Shown here: positions 26,834 through 35,334 of the stretch, piece by piece | How the letters are laid out: each line of letters begins with the position of its first letter | Numbering within the stretch: the stretch's first letter is position 1 | DNA from: Methylobacterium cerastii | Lineage (GTDB): Bacteria; Pseudomonadota; Alphaproteobacteria; Rhizobiales; Beijerinckiaceae | Direction: 5' to 3' | NCBI RefSeq assembly: GCF_022179125.1 | Contig: NZ_BPQG01000006.1 | Coordinates: forward strand, 205,375-269,374 | DNA length: 64,000 bases | The notes under the pieces: generated by a model | The model's input: only the letters and a program-made list of their open reading frames with translations | Databases searched by the model: none | Told to the model about the DNA's origin: nothing | Made by a program: the position numbers and the translations under genes

Positions 26834-28237
26834 ATGGCGGCGATCTCTTTCTTCGGCGACCTCCTCCAGACCATCAGCGATCGCGGTCGCGACCTCATCG
26901 GCATCGGCCGCGGCGACCTCGCCGCCCGGGCCAACGCCGCCGAACTGGTCAAACTCTGCGACGACCTGATCTCGCGGCGCGGCGAAGCCTCCGGCGTCGC
27001 CCTGGCGCGGCTGATCCTCGACCGTTACGCGACGCTGGGCACCGACGAGCGCCACGCCTTCATGCGGCTCATCGCCATCGAGTTCGACGCGGATCACGAC
27101 GCGGTGGACGCCGCGATCGAGGCCTACCGCGCCGACCCGACCCGCGCGCGCCTCGGAAGCCTGCACGAATCGGCCGAGCCGCGCTCCCAGGAGCTGATCC
27201 GCCGCCTCAATCTCGCCCGCGACGGGACGCTCAGCCTCGTGCGCATGCGCGAGGACCTGTTCGACCTGCGCCGAATCCTGCGCGACGAGGGCGAGCCCAA
27301 CCTGATCGACGCCGCCGACAGCCTCGATTCGGATTTCGAGCACCTGTTCGCCTCGTGGTTCAATCGCGGCTTCCTGGTGCTGCGCCACATCGACTGGACG
27401 ACGCCGGCCCACATCCTCGAAAAGATCATCCGCTACGAGGCGGTCCACGAGATCGCCGGATGGGACGACCTGCGCCGCCGCATCCAGCCGGTGGACCGGC
27501 GCTGCTTCGCCTTCTTCCACCCGGCGCTGGTCGACGAACCGCTGATTTTCGTCGAGGTCGCCCTGACGAGCGCGATCGCGCCGGCGATCGCGCCGATCCT
27601 GTCGCAGGCGCGCGACCCGCTGCCGCTGAAGTCGGCGACCACGGCGATCTTCTACTCGATCTCGAACTGCCAGAAGGGCTTGGCCGGCGTCACCTTCGGC
27701 AACTTCCTGATCAAGCAGGTGGTGGAGGACCTCGCCCGCGAGATCCCGACCCTGAAGACCTTCGTCACGCTCTCACCAGTCCCGGGCTTCGCGCGCTGGC
27801 TCGACCGCGAGCGGCGCGCGGACGCCCCGCAGGGCCTGACCCGCGACGACATCGAGGCGTTGCGCCAACTCGACGAACCGGATTGGGCGACCGATAAGGC
27901 GAAGTCCGACGCCGTGCGCAAGGCGCTGCTGCCGGCCGCCGCCGCCTACTTCCTGCGCGCCAAGAACGAACGGGGCCGACCGCTCGATCCGGTGGCCCGC
28001 TTCCACCTCGGCAACGGTGCCCGGCTCGAGCGGATCAACTTCCTCGGCGACGTCTCGGAGAAGGGGCTGAAGCAGTCCTACGGGCTGATGGTCAACTACC
28101 TCTACGACCTGTCGGCGATCGAGAAGAACCACGAGACCTATGCCAACCTCGGCACGGTGTCGGCCTCCGGCGCCGTTTCGCGCGAGTTGCGCGCCAACCT
28201 GCCGCCGCCGCGCTCCGTCGCCCTCGCCGAGGCGTGA
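26834..28237 (+). CDS. Malonyl-CoA decarboxylase
   Basis: 467 aa. N-terminal helical domain, then a C-terminal acetyltransferase-like domain with HIDWTTPAHILEKIIRYEAVHEI, FFHPALVDEPLIFVEVAL, STSNCQ-like FYSISNCQKGLAGVTFGNFLIKQVVEDL and TLSPVPGFARWL, all MCD hallmarks. It decarboxylates malonyl-CoA to acetyl-CoA. 46 bp upstream of the malonate-CoA ligase gene, forming a malonate assimilation pair. Confidence 0.93.
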   Translation: MAAISFFGDLLQTISDRGRDLIGIGRGDLAARANAAELVKLCDDLISRRGEASGVALARLILDRYATLGTDERHAFMRLIAIEFDADHDAVDAAIEAYRADPTRARLGSLHESAEPRSQELIRRLNLARDGTLSLVRMREDLFDLRRILRDEGEPNLIDAADSLDSDFEHLFASWFNRGFLVLRHIDWTTPAHILEKIIRYEAVHEIAGWDDLRRRIQPVDRRCFAFFHPALVDEPLIFVEVALTSAIAPAIAPILSQARDPLPLKSATTAIFYSISNCQKGLAGVTFGNFLIKQVVEDLAREIPTLKTFVTLSPVPGFARWLDRERRADAPQGLTRDDIEALRQLDEPDWATDKAKSDAVRKALLPAAAAYFLRAKNERGRPLDPVARFHLGNGARLERINFLGDVSEKGLKQSYGLMVNYLYDLSAIEKNHETYANLGTVSASGAVSRELRANLPPPRSVALAEA

Positions 28238-28283
28238 GGCGGGTGGGCCGAAGTCGATCATCCGTTCCGCTGGGCGTTGTGTC

Positions 28284-29819
28284 ATGACGAATCATCTCTT
28301 CGCGCTGATCCGCGAGGCCTTGCCGGCGGAGGCCGCGGCCAAGACCTTCATCGAGACTCCGGACGGGCGCCGCCACAGCTACGCCGACATGCTCGCGCGC
28401 AGCGGCGCCTACGCGAACGCCCTCGTTGCCGCCGGCGTCCGCCCTGGCGACCGGGTCGCGGTGCAGGTCGAGAAGAGCGCCGAGGTGGTGTTCCTCTATC
28501 TCGGCGCGGTCCGGGCCGGCGCGGTCTTCCTACCGCTGAACACCGCCTACACGGCGGCCGAGGTCGCCTACTTCCTCGGCGACGCCGAGCCCGCCCTGTT
28601 CGTCTGCGACCCGGCCAAGCGCGCGGCTTTGGCGCCGGTCGCCGAGAATGCGGGTACCACCCGCGTGCTCACCCTCGACGCCGCCGGCCGAGGCACCATC
28701 GCCGAGGCGGCTGACGCGCAAGGGGCGGACTTCGCGGACGTGGCGCGGGGGCCGGAGGATCTCGCCGCGATCCTCTACACCTCCGGCACCACGGGGCGCT
28801 CGAAGGGCGCCATGCTCAGCCACGATAACCTCGCCTCGAACGCGCGCACGCTGGTCGAGGCCTGGCGCTTCACCGCCGACGACATGCTGATCCACGCGCT
28901 TCCGGTGTTCCACACCCACGGGCTGTTCGTGGCGATCAACACCGTGTTGGCCTCGGGCGGCAGCATGCTGTTCCTGCCGCGGCTCGACGCCGGCCTGATC
29001 CTCAAGCTGATGCCGCGGGCGACCAGCATGATGGGCGTGCCGACCTTCTACACCCGCCTGCTCAAGGATCCCGGCCTGACCCAGGCGGCGACCGCGCATA
29101 TGCGGCTGTTCACCTCCGGCTCGGCGCCGTTGCTCGCCGAGACCCACGCCGAATGGCAGGCCCGCACCGGCCACGAAATCCTCGAGCGCTACGGCATGAC
29201 CGAGACCAACATGAGCACCTCGAACCCCTATGGCGGCGAGCGCATCGCCGGCACGGTCGGGTTCCCGTTGCCGGGCGTCGAGCTACGCGTCGTGGATCCG
29301 GACACGGGGTCCGCGCTCGGTCCCGAACAGGTCGGGATGATCGAGGTGAAGGGTCCGAACGTGTTCAAGGGCTACTGGCGCATGCCCGAGAAGACCGCGG
29401 CCGAGTTCAAGGTGGACGGCTACTTCGTCACCGGCGACCTCGGCAAGGTGGACGGGCGTGGGTACGTCCACATCGTCGGCCGCGGCAAGGACCTCATCAT
29501 CACCGGCGGCTTCAACGTCTACCCGAAGGAGGTCGAGACCGAGATCGACGCGATGCCGGGCGTCGTCGAATCGGCGGTGATCGGCCTGCCGCACGCCGAC
29601 TTCGGCGAGGGCGTCACCGCAATCGTGGTCGGCGCCGAGGACGCCCCCGACGAGAAGGCGGTGCTTGCCTACCTCGAAGGGCGCCTCGCCCGCTTCAAGT
29701 GCCCGAAGCGGGTGCTATTCGCCGACGACCTGCCGCGCAACGCCATGGGCAAGGTCCAGAAGAACATCCTGCGCGACCAGCACGCCGGCCTGTATCGCGA
29801 CGGTGCCGGCGCAGCCTGA
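28284..29819 (+). CDS. matB: Malonate-CoA ligase (MatB-type acyl-CoA synthetase)
   Basis: 511 aa adenylate-forming enzyme. P-loop-like LYTSGTTGRSKGAMLSH, LPVFHTHGLFVAINT, ERYGMTETNMSTSNPYGGERIAGTVG, the A8/A10 region GRGKDLIITGGFNVYPKEVE and the catalytic lysine in PRNAMGKVQKN. The His-Thr-His-Gly and the ERYGMTETNM motifs fit MatB, which makes malonyl-CoA from malonate. The adjacent decarboxylase supports malonate as substrate. Confidence 0.88.
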   Translation: MTNHLFALIREALPAEAAAKTFIETPDGRRHSYADMLARSGAYANALVAAGVRPGDRVAVQVEKSAEVVFLYLGAVRAGAVFLPLNTAYTAAEVAYFLGDAEPALFVCDPAKRAALAPVAENAGTTRVLTLDAAGRGTIAEAADAQGADFADVARGPEDLAAILYTSGTTGRSKGAMLSHDNLASNARTLVEAWRFTADDMLIHALPVFHTHGLFVAINTVLASGGSMLFLPRLDAGLILKLMPRATSMMGVPTFYTRLLKDPGLTQAATAHMRLFTSGSAPLLAETHAEWQARTGHEILERYGMTETNMSTSNPYGGERIAGTVGFPLPGVELRVVDPDTGSALGPEQVGMIEVKGPNVFKGYWRMPEKTAAEFKVDGYFVTGDLGKVDGRGYVHIVGRGKDLIITGGFNVYPKEVETEIDAMPGVVESAVIGLPHADFGEGVTAIVVGAEDAPDEKAVLAYLEGRLARFKCPKRVLFADDLPRNAMGKVQKNILRDQHAGLYRDGAGAA

Positions 29820-29912
29820 CCGGTCAAGGATTGAGCGTTCGCCGCGTTCGCTTACCGAGGCGGCGTGCCGCCCGCGCCTCCGGCAGGCGCGTCCGAGCGA
29901 GAGCCCGCTGGA

Positions 29913-30320
29913 TCACTCCGCCGCCTGCTGCATCCGCAGGCGCTGGTTCTGTCCGATGGTGCGGGAGATCAGGGAGCGGCGCGCGCTGTAGCTGGCCGAG
30001 ACCAGGGGATAGTCCACCGGCAGGCCCCACTTGGTGCGGTAGGCCTCGGGCGACAGGCCGCGCAGCGTGAGGTGCCGGCGCAGCGCCTTGTAGGGCTTGC
30101 CGTCCTCGAAGCTGACGATCGTGTCCTGGCGGATCGAGGCGCGGATCTGCGCATCGGTCGGCTTGGCCAGCACCGGCTTCGGCGGGGTCGCCAGGCCCGT
30201 GAGCGAGCCGTGGACCGTGCGGATCAGGTCCGGCAGGCCTGTCGCCGGTACGGAGTTGCGCGCGACGTAGGCGGTGAGGATCTTCGCGGCGAGGGCGATG
30301 GGGTCCGTCGTGGTCTGCAC
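29913..30320 (-). CDS. MucR/Ros-family transcriptional regulator without zinc-finger cysteine
   Basis: 135 aa. ALAAKILTAYVARNSV, KPTDAQIRASIRQDTIVSFEDGKPYKALRRHLTLRGLSPEAYRTKWGLPVDYPLVSASYSARRS is the MucR fold. In canonical MucR/Ros the segment reads C-L-E-D-G-K; here the first cysteine is Ser/Phe and no C-x2-C is present, as in the zinc-independent members known in some rhizobia. MucR proteins are H-NS-like silencers binding AT-rich DNA, often their own promoters. An AT-rich stretch lies upstream. Confidence 0.88.
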   Translation of the reverse strand: MQTTTDPIALAAKILTAYVARNSVPATGLPDLIRTVHGSLTGLATPPKPVLAKPTDAQIRASIRQDTIVSFEDGKPYKALRRHLTLRGLSPEAYRTKWGLPVDYPLVSASYSARRSLISRTIGQNQRLRMQQAAE

Positions 30321-30744
30321 GGTTCGTCTCCTTCCGAAGGCTGTCGGGTCGGTGCGTGTCCAAACGTGCTGTCGCCGGGAACTCGATGTCGGCGTCGTCG
30401 ATCACCCGGAACGGTCGCGGCAGGTCGGCCTGCCCCGGCACGATTATGCGCGCGGAAGGCCGAAACACAACTTCTGCGCGACTCAATCAGTGATTTAAAT
30501 CTACTTAGAATTGATTAACAGGCTCAAGTCGGTTGCAATAAGACGCCTCTGAGGTCGTCGCCCTGCGGTTTCGCGTTTGGGAGCATGAGGTTGGCCACCA
30601 CCGACGCGTCGACGCCTCGACAGTCCAAGCTATACAATTCCCGGTTGCATTTGCGGTCATCGGCCGAGTGCGGCGGTTTGGGCGCGGCTCAGGTCTTTAC
30701 CGCTGGGCGATCGTCGCCGAGAACCGGATGCGGAGGAGCGCATC
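30321..30744. other. AT-rich divergent regulatory region
   Basis: 424 bp without a gene between mucR and the L-2-hydroxyglutarate oxidase gene. At 30480-30545 it has an AT-rich run with several T-A steps (ATTTAAATC, AATTGATTAAC), unusual in this window and of the kind bound by MucR, suggesting autoregulation. Exact promoters not assigned. Confidence 0.45.
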
Positions 30745-31839
30745 ATGGAAGTCCTGGTCGTCGGTGCGGGCGTCGTCGGTCTCGCGGTGGCGCGCGCCCT
30801 TGCACTGCGGGGACACGAGGTGGTCGTGGCGGAAGCGGCCGAGGCGATCGGCACCGGCGTGTCCGCGCGCAACTCGGAGGTGATCCACGGCGGGATGTAC
30901 TACCCGGCGGGCTCGCTCCGGGCGAAGCACTGCGTCGCCGGCGCGCGGATGCTCTACCGTCTCTGCGCGAGCCACGGCATCGGCCACCGCGCCTGCGGCA
31001 AGCTGATCGTCGCCACGACGGACGCCGAGGCCGGGACGATCGCCGCGATTCGCGATCGTGGCGTCGAGAACGGCGTCGAAGGCCTGGAGCTGCTGGACGC
31101 CGCCCAGGCCCGGCGCCTGGAACCCAACATCTCCTGCACCGCAGCGCTGCTGTCGCCGCAGACCGGCATCGTCGACAGCCACGGCCTGATGCTCGCCCTG
31201 CAGGGCGAGCTCGAGGATCGCGGTGGGGCGATCGCGCTCCATACTCCCGTCACGGGTTTGGCGCGCAAGGCTGGCCGCTGGGTCGCGATCTTCGGTGGCG
31301 CGACGGCGGGCGAGTACCCGTGCGATGCCGTCGTCAACGCCGCCAGCCTCGACGCGCAGACGCTCGCCGCCCACACGGACGGGTACCCGGCCGAGCGGGT
31401 GCCGCGTCGCGTCCTGGCCCGGGGCAACTATTTCGGCTTCACCGGCAAGGCGGCCTTCGGACGCCTGATCTACCCCGCGCCGGTCGAGGGCGGGCTCGGC
31501 ACCCATCTCACCCTGGATCTCGCCGGCCGCATGCGCTTCGGGCCCGACGTCGAGTGGATCGATGCGATCGACTACCGGGTCGACCCGTCCCGCGGCGACG
31601 CCTTCTACGCCGCGATCCGGCGCTACTGGCCGGGCCTGCCCGACGGATCGCTGGTCGCGGATTATGCCGGCATCCGGCCGAAGCTCACCGGCCCCGGCGA
31701 GCCGGCCGCCGACTTCCGCGTGGACGGGCCGGCGGAGCACGGCCTGCCCGGCCTCGTCCACCTGTTCGGGATCGAGAGCCCAGGCCTGACCGCGAGCCTG
31801 TCGCTCGCCGAGGACGTGGCCGACCGGCTGGCGGCGTGA
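30745..31839 (+). CDS. lhgO: FAD-dependent oxidoreductase, L-2-hydroxyglutarate oxidase-like
   Basis: 364 aa. FAD site VLVVGAGVVGLAVARAL, then ARNSEVIHGGMYYPAGSLRAKHCVAGARMLY, YFGFTGKAAFGRLIYPAP, GTHLTLDLAGRMRFGPDVEW and SPGLTASLSLAEDVA, which match LhgO/L2HGDH. It oxidises L-2-hydroxyglutarate to 2-oxoglutarate at the membrane quinone pool. A D-2-hydroxyacid-type FAD dehydrogenase lies 3.5 kb away, which makes the repair theme plausible. Confidence 0.85.
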   Translation: MEVLVVGAGVVGLAVARALALRGHEVVVAEAAEAIGTGVSARNSEVIHGGMYYPAGSLRAKHCVAGARMLYRLCASHGIGHRACGKLIVATTDAEAGTIAAIRDRGVENGVEGLELLDAAQARRLEPNISCTAALLSPQTGIVDSHGLMLALQGELEDRGGAIALHTPVTGLARKAGRWVAIFGGATAGEYPCDAVVNAASLDAQTLAAHTDGYPAERVPRRVLARGNYFGFTGKAAFGRLIYPAPVEGGLGTHLTLDLAGRMRFGPDVEWIDAIDYRVDPSRGDAFYAAIRRYWPGLPDGSLVADYAGIRPKLTGPGEPAADFRVDGPAEHGLPGLVHLFGIESPGLTASLSLAEDVADRLAA

Positions 31840-31869
31840 CGCGCACGGGCTCGGAAGGCCCGCGAACCG

Positions 31870-32586
31870 TCAGGACAGGATGCGCAGGGCCAGCGGCACG
31901 AAGATCGCGGTGAGGAAAGCGTTCAGACCCATGGCGATGCCGGCGAAGGTGCCGGCGACCTCGCTGACCTGGAACGCCCGCGCGGTGCCGACCCCGTGGG
32001 CCGCGAGCCCTACCGCGAAGCCGCGCGCCCGCATGTCCCGGATGCCGAGGGCCTGCATCAGCGGCGTCACCAGGATCGCGCCGGTGATGCCCGTCAGCAT
32101 CACCAGCACCGCGGTGAGCGTTGGGTCTCCGCCGAGCGCCTCCGAGATGCCCATGGCGACGCCGGAGGTGACGGATTTCGGGCTGAGCGAGACGATCACC
32201 GCTTCCGGGATGCCGAGGGCGCGCCCGAGCAGGATCGCGCTTCCCAGGGCGACCGTGCAACCGGAGACCAGCGCCGCCAGCATCGGCAGGAGCGCGCGCA
32301 TCACCGTGGCGCGGTGCTCATAGAGCGGCATCGCCAGCACCACCGTCGCCGGCCCGAGCAGGAAGTGGACGAATTGCGCGCCGTCGAAATAGGTGGCGTA
32401 GGGGGTGCCTGTGAGCGTCAGCACCGTGCTGGTGATCGCGATGGCGATGAGCACCGGGTTTACCACCGGGTGCCGCCCGCTCGCCGCCGAGATCCGGTCG
32501 GCCACGAGGTAGGCGACGAGCGTCACCGTCAGCCAAAGCAGCGGCGTGCGCGCGAGGTAGACCCAGACCGCGAACTCGCCGCTCAC
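31870..32586 (-). CDS. lrgB: LrgB/CidB family membrane protein
   Basis: 238 aa, about six to seven membrane helices. HFLLGPATVVLAMPLYE, LSPKSVTSGVAMGISEALGG, and GLAAHGVGTARAFQ are the LrgB signature stretches. LrgAB/CidAB complexes are linked to murein hydrolase control and to small organic acid (pyruvate/glycolate) export. It overlaps lrgA by 4 bp. Confidence 0.92.
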   Translation of the reverse strand: MSGEFAVWVYLARTPLLWLTVTLVAYLVADRISAASGRHPVVNPVLIAIAITSTVLTLTGTPYATYFDGAQFVHFLLGPATVVLAMPLYEHRATVMRALLPMLAALVSGCTVALGSAILLGRALGIPEAVIVSLSPKSVTSGVAMGISEALGGDPTLTAVLVMLTGITGAILVTPLMQALGIRDMRARGFAVGLAAHGVGTARAFQVSEVAGTFAGIAMGLNAFLTAIFVPLALRILS

Positions 32587-32981
32587 CGCTCGCTCCCCGT
32601 CCGCGCCGTCAACCGCGCGACCCAGAGGAAGACCAGGACGGTGGCGACCAGCGCAGCGGCGGTGGAGACCACCACCACGACGGCAAGGCGCAGGCCCTGC
32701 GCCTGGACCACGTCGAGGCGCCCGACGATCCCGGCGCCGGCCGGCACGAACATCAGCGACAGGTTGGAAAGCAGCCCGCGCGCCGTCGTCTCCAGCGTTC
32801 CATCGGTGAGCGGCTTCGGCAGGATTTGCGCGAGGCGCAGCGAGCGCCGGTCGCGCAGCACGAGGAAGGCCAGCATCAGCGCCATGCCGAGGACCGGGCC
32901 GGGGACGGGCAGGCCGGCGCTGCGAGCGAGGCCTTCGCCCAGCAGCTGCGCCAGCAGGATCAGGGTGAGGCTCGCGATCAT
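32583..32981 (-). CDS. lrgA: LrgA/CidA family membrane protein
   Basis: 132 aa with four hydrophobic segments; LAQLLGEGLARSAGLPVPGPVLGMALMLAFL and LLSNLSLMFVPAGAGIV are typical of LrgA/CidA. Partner of the coupled lrgB. The start ATG at 32981 follows the TerB-like gene by 13 bp, so the three may be one transcript. Confidence 0.92.
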   Translation of the reverse strand: MIASLTLILLAQLLGEGLARSAGLPVPGPVLGMALMLAFLVLRDRRSLRLAQILPKPLTDGTLETTARGLLSNLSLMFVPAGAGIVGRLDVVQAQGLRLAVVVVVSTAAALVATVLVFLWVARLTARTGSER

Positions 32982-32994
32982 CGATCGCCGCCGC

Positions 32995-33465
32995 TCAGGC
33001 CGGATCGAGGGCGATGCCGGGAACACCCTCGCCGCGGGCCCGCGCGATCCCGGCCTCGTCGAAGCCCAGGAGCTTGCCGAGGCGCCAGACCAAGGCCTCC
33101 TCGAACTCGTCGATGGTGCCGTCGGCGGCGGCCACCGACCACGCCATCGCCAGGATGCGCCCGCGCTCGCCGGCATCGGCCTCGTGCGGCAGCATCTCGA
33201 CGAGGCTCGCCACGTCGCGGGTCTCCGAATCGAAGGCGGCGGCGCGTGCGATCAGGGCGTCGGCGGATTCGGCGCTCACGGCGTAGCGCCCGCGCACCAG
33301 CCGCGCGAGGCGCTCCGATTCCGCCGGCGCCAGGATGCCGTCGGCCCGCGCCACGTGGACGAGGAGCGCGGTGGCGGCCAGATGGGTGTCGTCGCCCGGC
33401 GCCTCGTGCGCGGCGACGCCGAGGGCCTCGGCGGCATAGGCCCGCAGGCGTGCGATCAACGACAT
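32995..33465 (-). CDS. TerB-family protein
   Basis: 156 aa from ATG 33465 (MSLIARLRAY). Two TerB/DjlA-like repeats: LAATALLVHVARADGILAPAESERLARLV and RILAMAWSVAAADGTIDEFEEALVWRLGKLLG, with the conserved AxADG motifs. Cytosolic helical protein of the tellurite-resistance TerB superfamily; the true role is unknown. Upstream of lrgAB. Confidence 0.85.
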   Translation of the reverse strand: MSLIARLRAYAAEALGVAAHEAPGDDTHLAATALLVHVARADGILAPAESERLARLVRGRYAVSAESADALIARAAAFDSETRDVASLVEMLPHEADAGERGRILAMAWSVAAADGTIDEFEEALVWRLGKLLGFDEAGIARARGEGVPGIALDPA

Positions 33466-33684
33466 GGCGATGTTCCGGCAACCGGCGCGCCCGGTACGAC
33501 CGGACCCTTCCCGCCACATCCGCGCCCGTCAAGGACGCGCGGGGCCGCTCATGCGCTTCCCCGTCCCGGCGTGTCCCGCCTGCATCGCCGAGCGCGCGCT
33601 GCACGGTCTCGCCTTGCCAAGCGGGGACCGGACGGCTATGCACCGTGGCCTCGGCATCCGCCTTCGACGCGGCCGCCGACGGAT

Positions 33685-33760
33685 GCCGCTTTAGCTCAGC
33701 TGGTAGAGCACCTCATTCGTAATGAGGGGGTCGGGGGTTCGAATCCCTCAAGCGGCACCA
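33685..33760 (+). tRNA. tRNA-Thr (CGT)
   Basis: 76 nt with encoded CCA. Acceptor arms GCCGCTT / AAGCGGC, D-arm GCTCAGCTGGTAGAGC, anticodon stem CCTCA / TGAGG with loop TTCGTAA (anticodon CGT), T-arm GGGGGTTCGAATCCCTC. Confidence 0.97.
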
Positions 33761-33920
33761 CTACTTAGTGCTTTCCTCGTTTCCTTAAGACGATCGCAGG
33801 CCGGCGAAGGCTGAGCGGGCTCCACGGAACCGTTCGTCGGATTTCGCTGGAATATTCGAGTCGATGGCGCGACGCACAAGGCGGCGCTAAGGTGCCTGCG
33901 CGGCGTACAGGACCCTCGAT

Positions 33921-34217
33921 ATGCGAAGCTTCATCCTCGCTCTGGCGATCGCGAGCGCGCCATTCCCCGCGTTCGCGATCTGCAACTGCGCGTGCGTGAA
34001 TGGCAACGCTGTGGCGCGATGCTCCTCGACGGCGGACAACATCCCGATCTGCCAGGTGCTGTGCCCGCCATCCGTCGCCACGCAGTCTATCTCCGGGCCT
34101 TCGGTCGCGCCCCCCGGTGCACCGCAGCGTCGGCCCGACACCGTGATCATCAACCAGCAGAACGACGAGCTGAGATCCCAAGGCATCACGCCAAGAGATG
34201 GGCAGCCGCTCCGCTGA
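33921..34217 (+). CDS. Small secreted cysteine-rich protein
   Basis: 98 aa. Signal peptide MRSFILALAIASAPFPAFA, then five cysteines within about 30 residues (ICNCACVNGNAVARCSS, CQVLC) and a proline-rich middle ending in a hydrophilic tail. Expected in the periplasm with disulfides. Family unknown to me; not linked to its neighbours. Confidence 0.75.
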   Translation: MRSFILALAIASAPFPAFAICNCACVNGNAVARCSSTADNIPICQVLCPPSVATQSISGPSVAPPGAPQRRPDTVIINQQNDELRSQGITPRDGQPLR

Positions 34218-34465
34218 CCGGCGGACAGTCGGCTGAGGCGGAGCACGCGTTTCGGCGTGACGGAGCGGATGCTGGAGCGCGCGGCGACTGGTTGTTCTCA
34301 GGTCTGATCTCGAGTTTCAGAAGGCGCGGCTCCCTTCGGAAACGCACGCGGCGCGGCCGAGGGTCGCTGCGCCGACGATGTCCGGAACGGCGCCCCTGAA
34401 CGCCGGGTTTGCCACCGACCGAGCGCGGCACGCAGGACGCGCCGCCCGATCGATGGGAAGACACG

Positions 34466-34666
34466 ATGTCCAACAAGCATCTCAAGACCGACGTGCCGAC
34501 CGATGCCGACCTGAAGGGGAACCCGGGGATCGGGCAGTCGAAGGGCCTGACCGGCCACGACATCGCGGACATCGAGGCGGACTCGACTGTCGAGGGCGAC
34601 ACCGCCAACGAGACCAAGCTCGACGGTGGCATCGATCCGAACCATCGGGGCCGGACGAACAAGTGA
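34466..34666 (+). CDS. Small acidic hydrophilic protein
   Basis: 66 aa, ATG in MSNKHLKTDVPTDADL. Rich in Asp, Glu, Gly, Thr, Lys and without hydrophobic segments: DLKGNPGIGQSKG, DIADIEADSTVEGDTANETKLDGG. The composition resembles hydrophilin or stress-type disordered proteins common in Methylobacterium-like genomes. Function unknown. Confidence 0.7.
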   Translation: MSNKHLKTDVPTDADLKGNPGIGQSKGLTGHDIADIEADSTVEGDTANETKLDGGIDPNHRGRTNK

Positions 34667-34931
34667 CCGTGTCGTAGATCGAAGGCTGAGGCGGCTTGCG
34701 TCGGATGGCGGCCCGCCTCAGTCCCCGGCCTTCTTCGAACGCGGGCCAAGCGTCGATGCGATGCTCGTCCATCGCCACGGCTTCTGTGCTCTATCATCGG
34801 AAAGGTTTTAATCCCGAATGCTGCGTGCGCGTCGGCACGTCGAGACGGAAAGCGGCTCCCCATCTTGGGTTCAGGCAGAGAGAAACGAACCCAAATCCGG
34901 GTTTGACCTGCACAGGAGCCACGCCGTCACC

Positions 34932-35198
34932 ATGAAGACCCGTATCGCCGCCTTCGCCGCCGCTGCTATTCTCGGCGTTGCCTCGATCTCGTCCGCGATG
35001 GCCTACGAGACCCCTTCCCGCTACACCGGCTATTCGCCCTACGCCGTCGAGACGACGGGTTCGTTCGGCGGATACGGCCCGCGCTTCGACCGCGACCCGG
35101 CCAACTGCCGCATGAGCTCGGCGGCCGAGGGCAACGCCAACCAGCAGAACTTCCCGGTGAAGCAGTACGGCCAGACCTCCGGCGGCAACCGCTGCTGA
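34932..35198 (+). CDS. Small exported Tyr/Gly-rich protein
   Basis: 88 aa. Signal peptide MKTRIAAFAAAAILGVASISSAMA, mature part starting YETPSRYTGYSPYAVETTGS, with two cysteines (ANCRMSS and the terminal NRC) that could pair. The start is preceded by GGAGCC and a short AT-rich leader. Role unknown. Confidence 0.72.
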   Translation: MKTRIAAFAAAAILGVASISSAMAYETPSRYTGYSPYAVETTGSFGGYGPRFDRDPANCRMSSAAEGNANQQNFPVKQYGQTSGGNRC

Positions 35199-35334
35199 TC
35201 GGTCGCGCGACACTGAGCGTCAGGTTCGAGCGGCGGGGTGCGAGCCCCGCCGCCTTCGTTTGCGCCTCCGCGGCTTCCCATCCGGCGTCCATGGCGACAT
35301 GGTCCGCGCAGGTCCGATCCCGCGCGAGCTGCCG

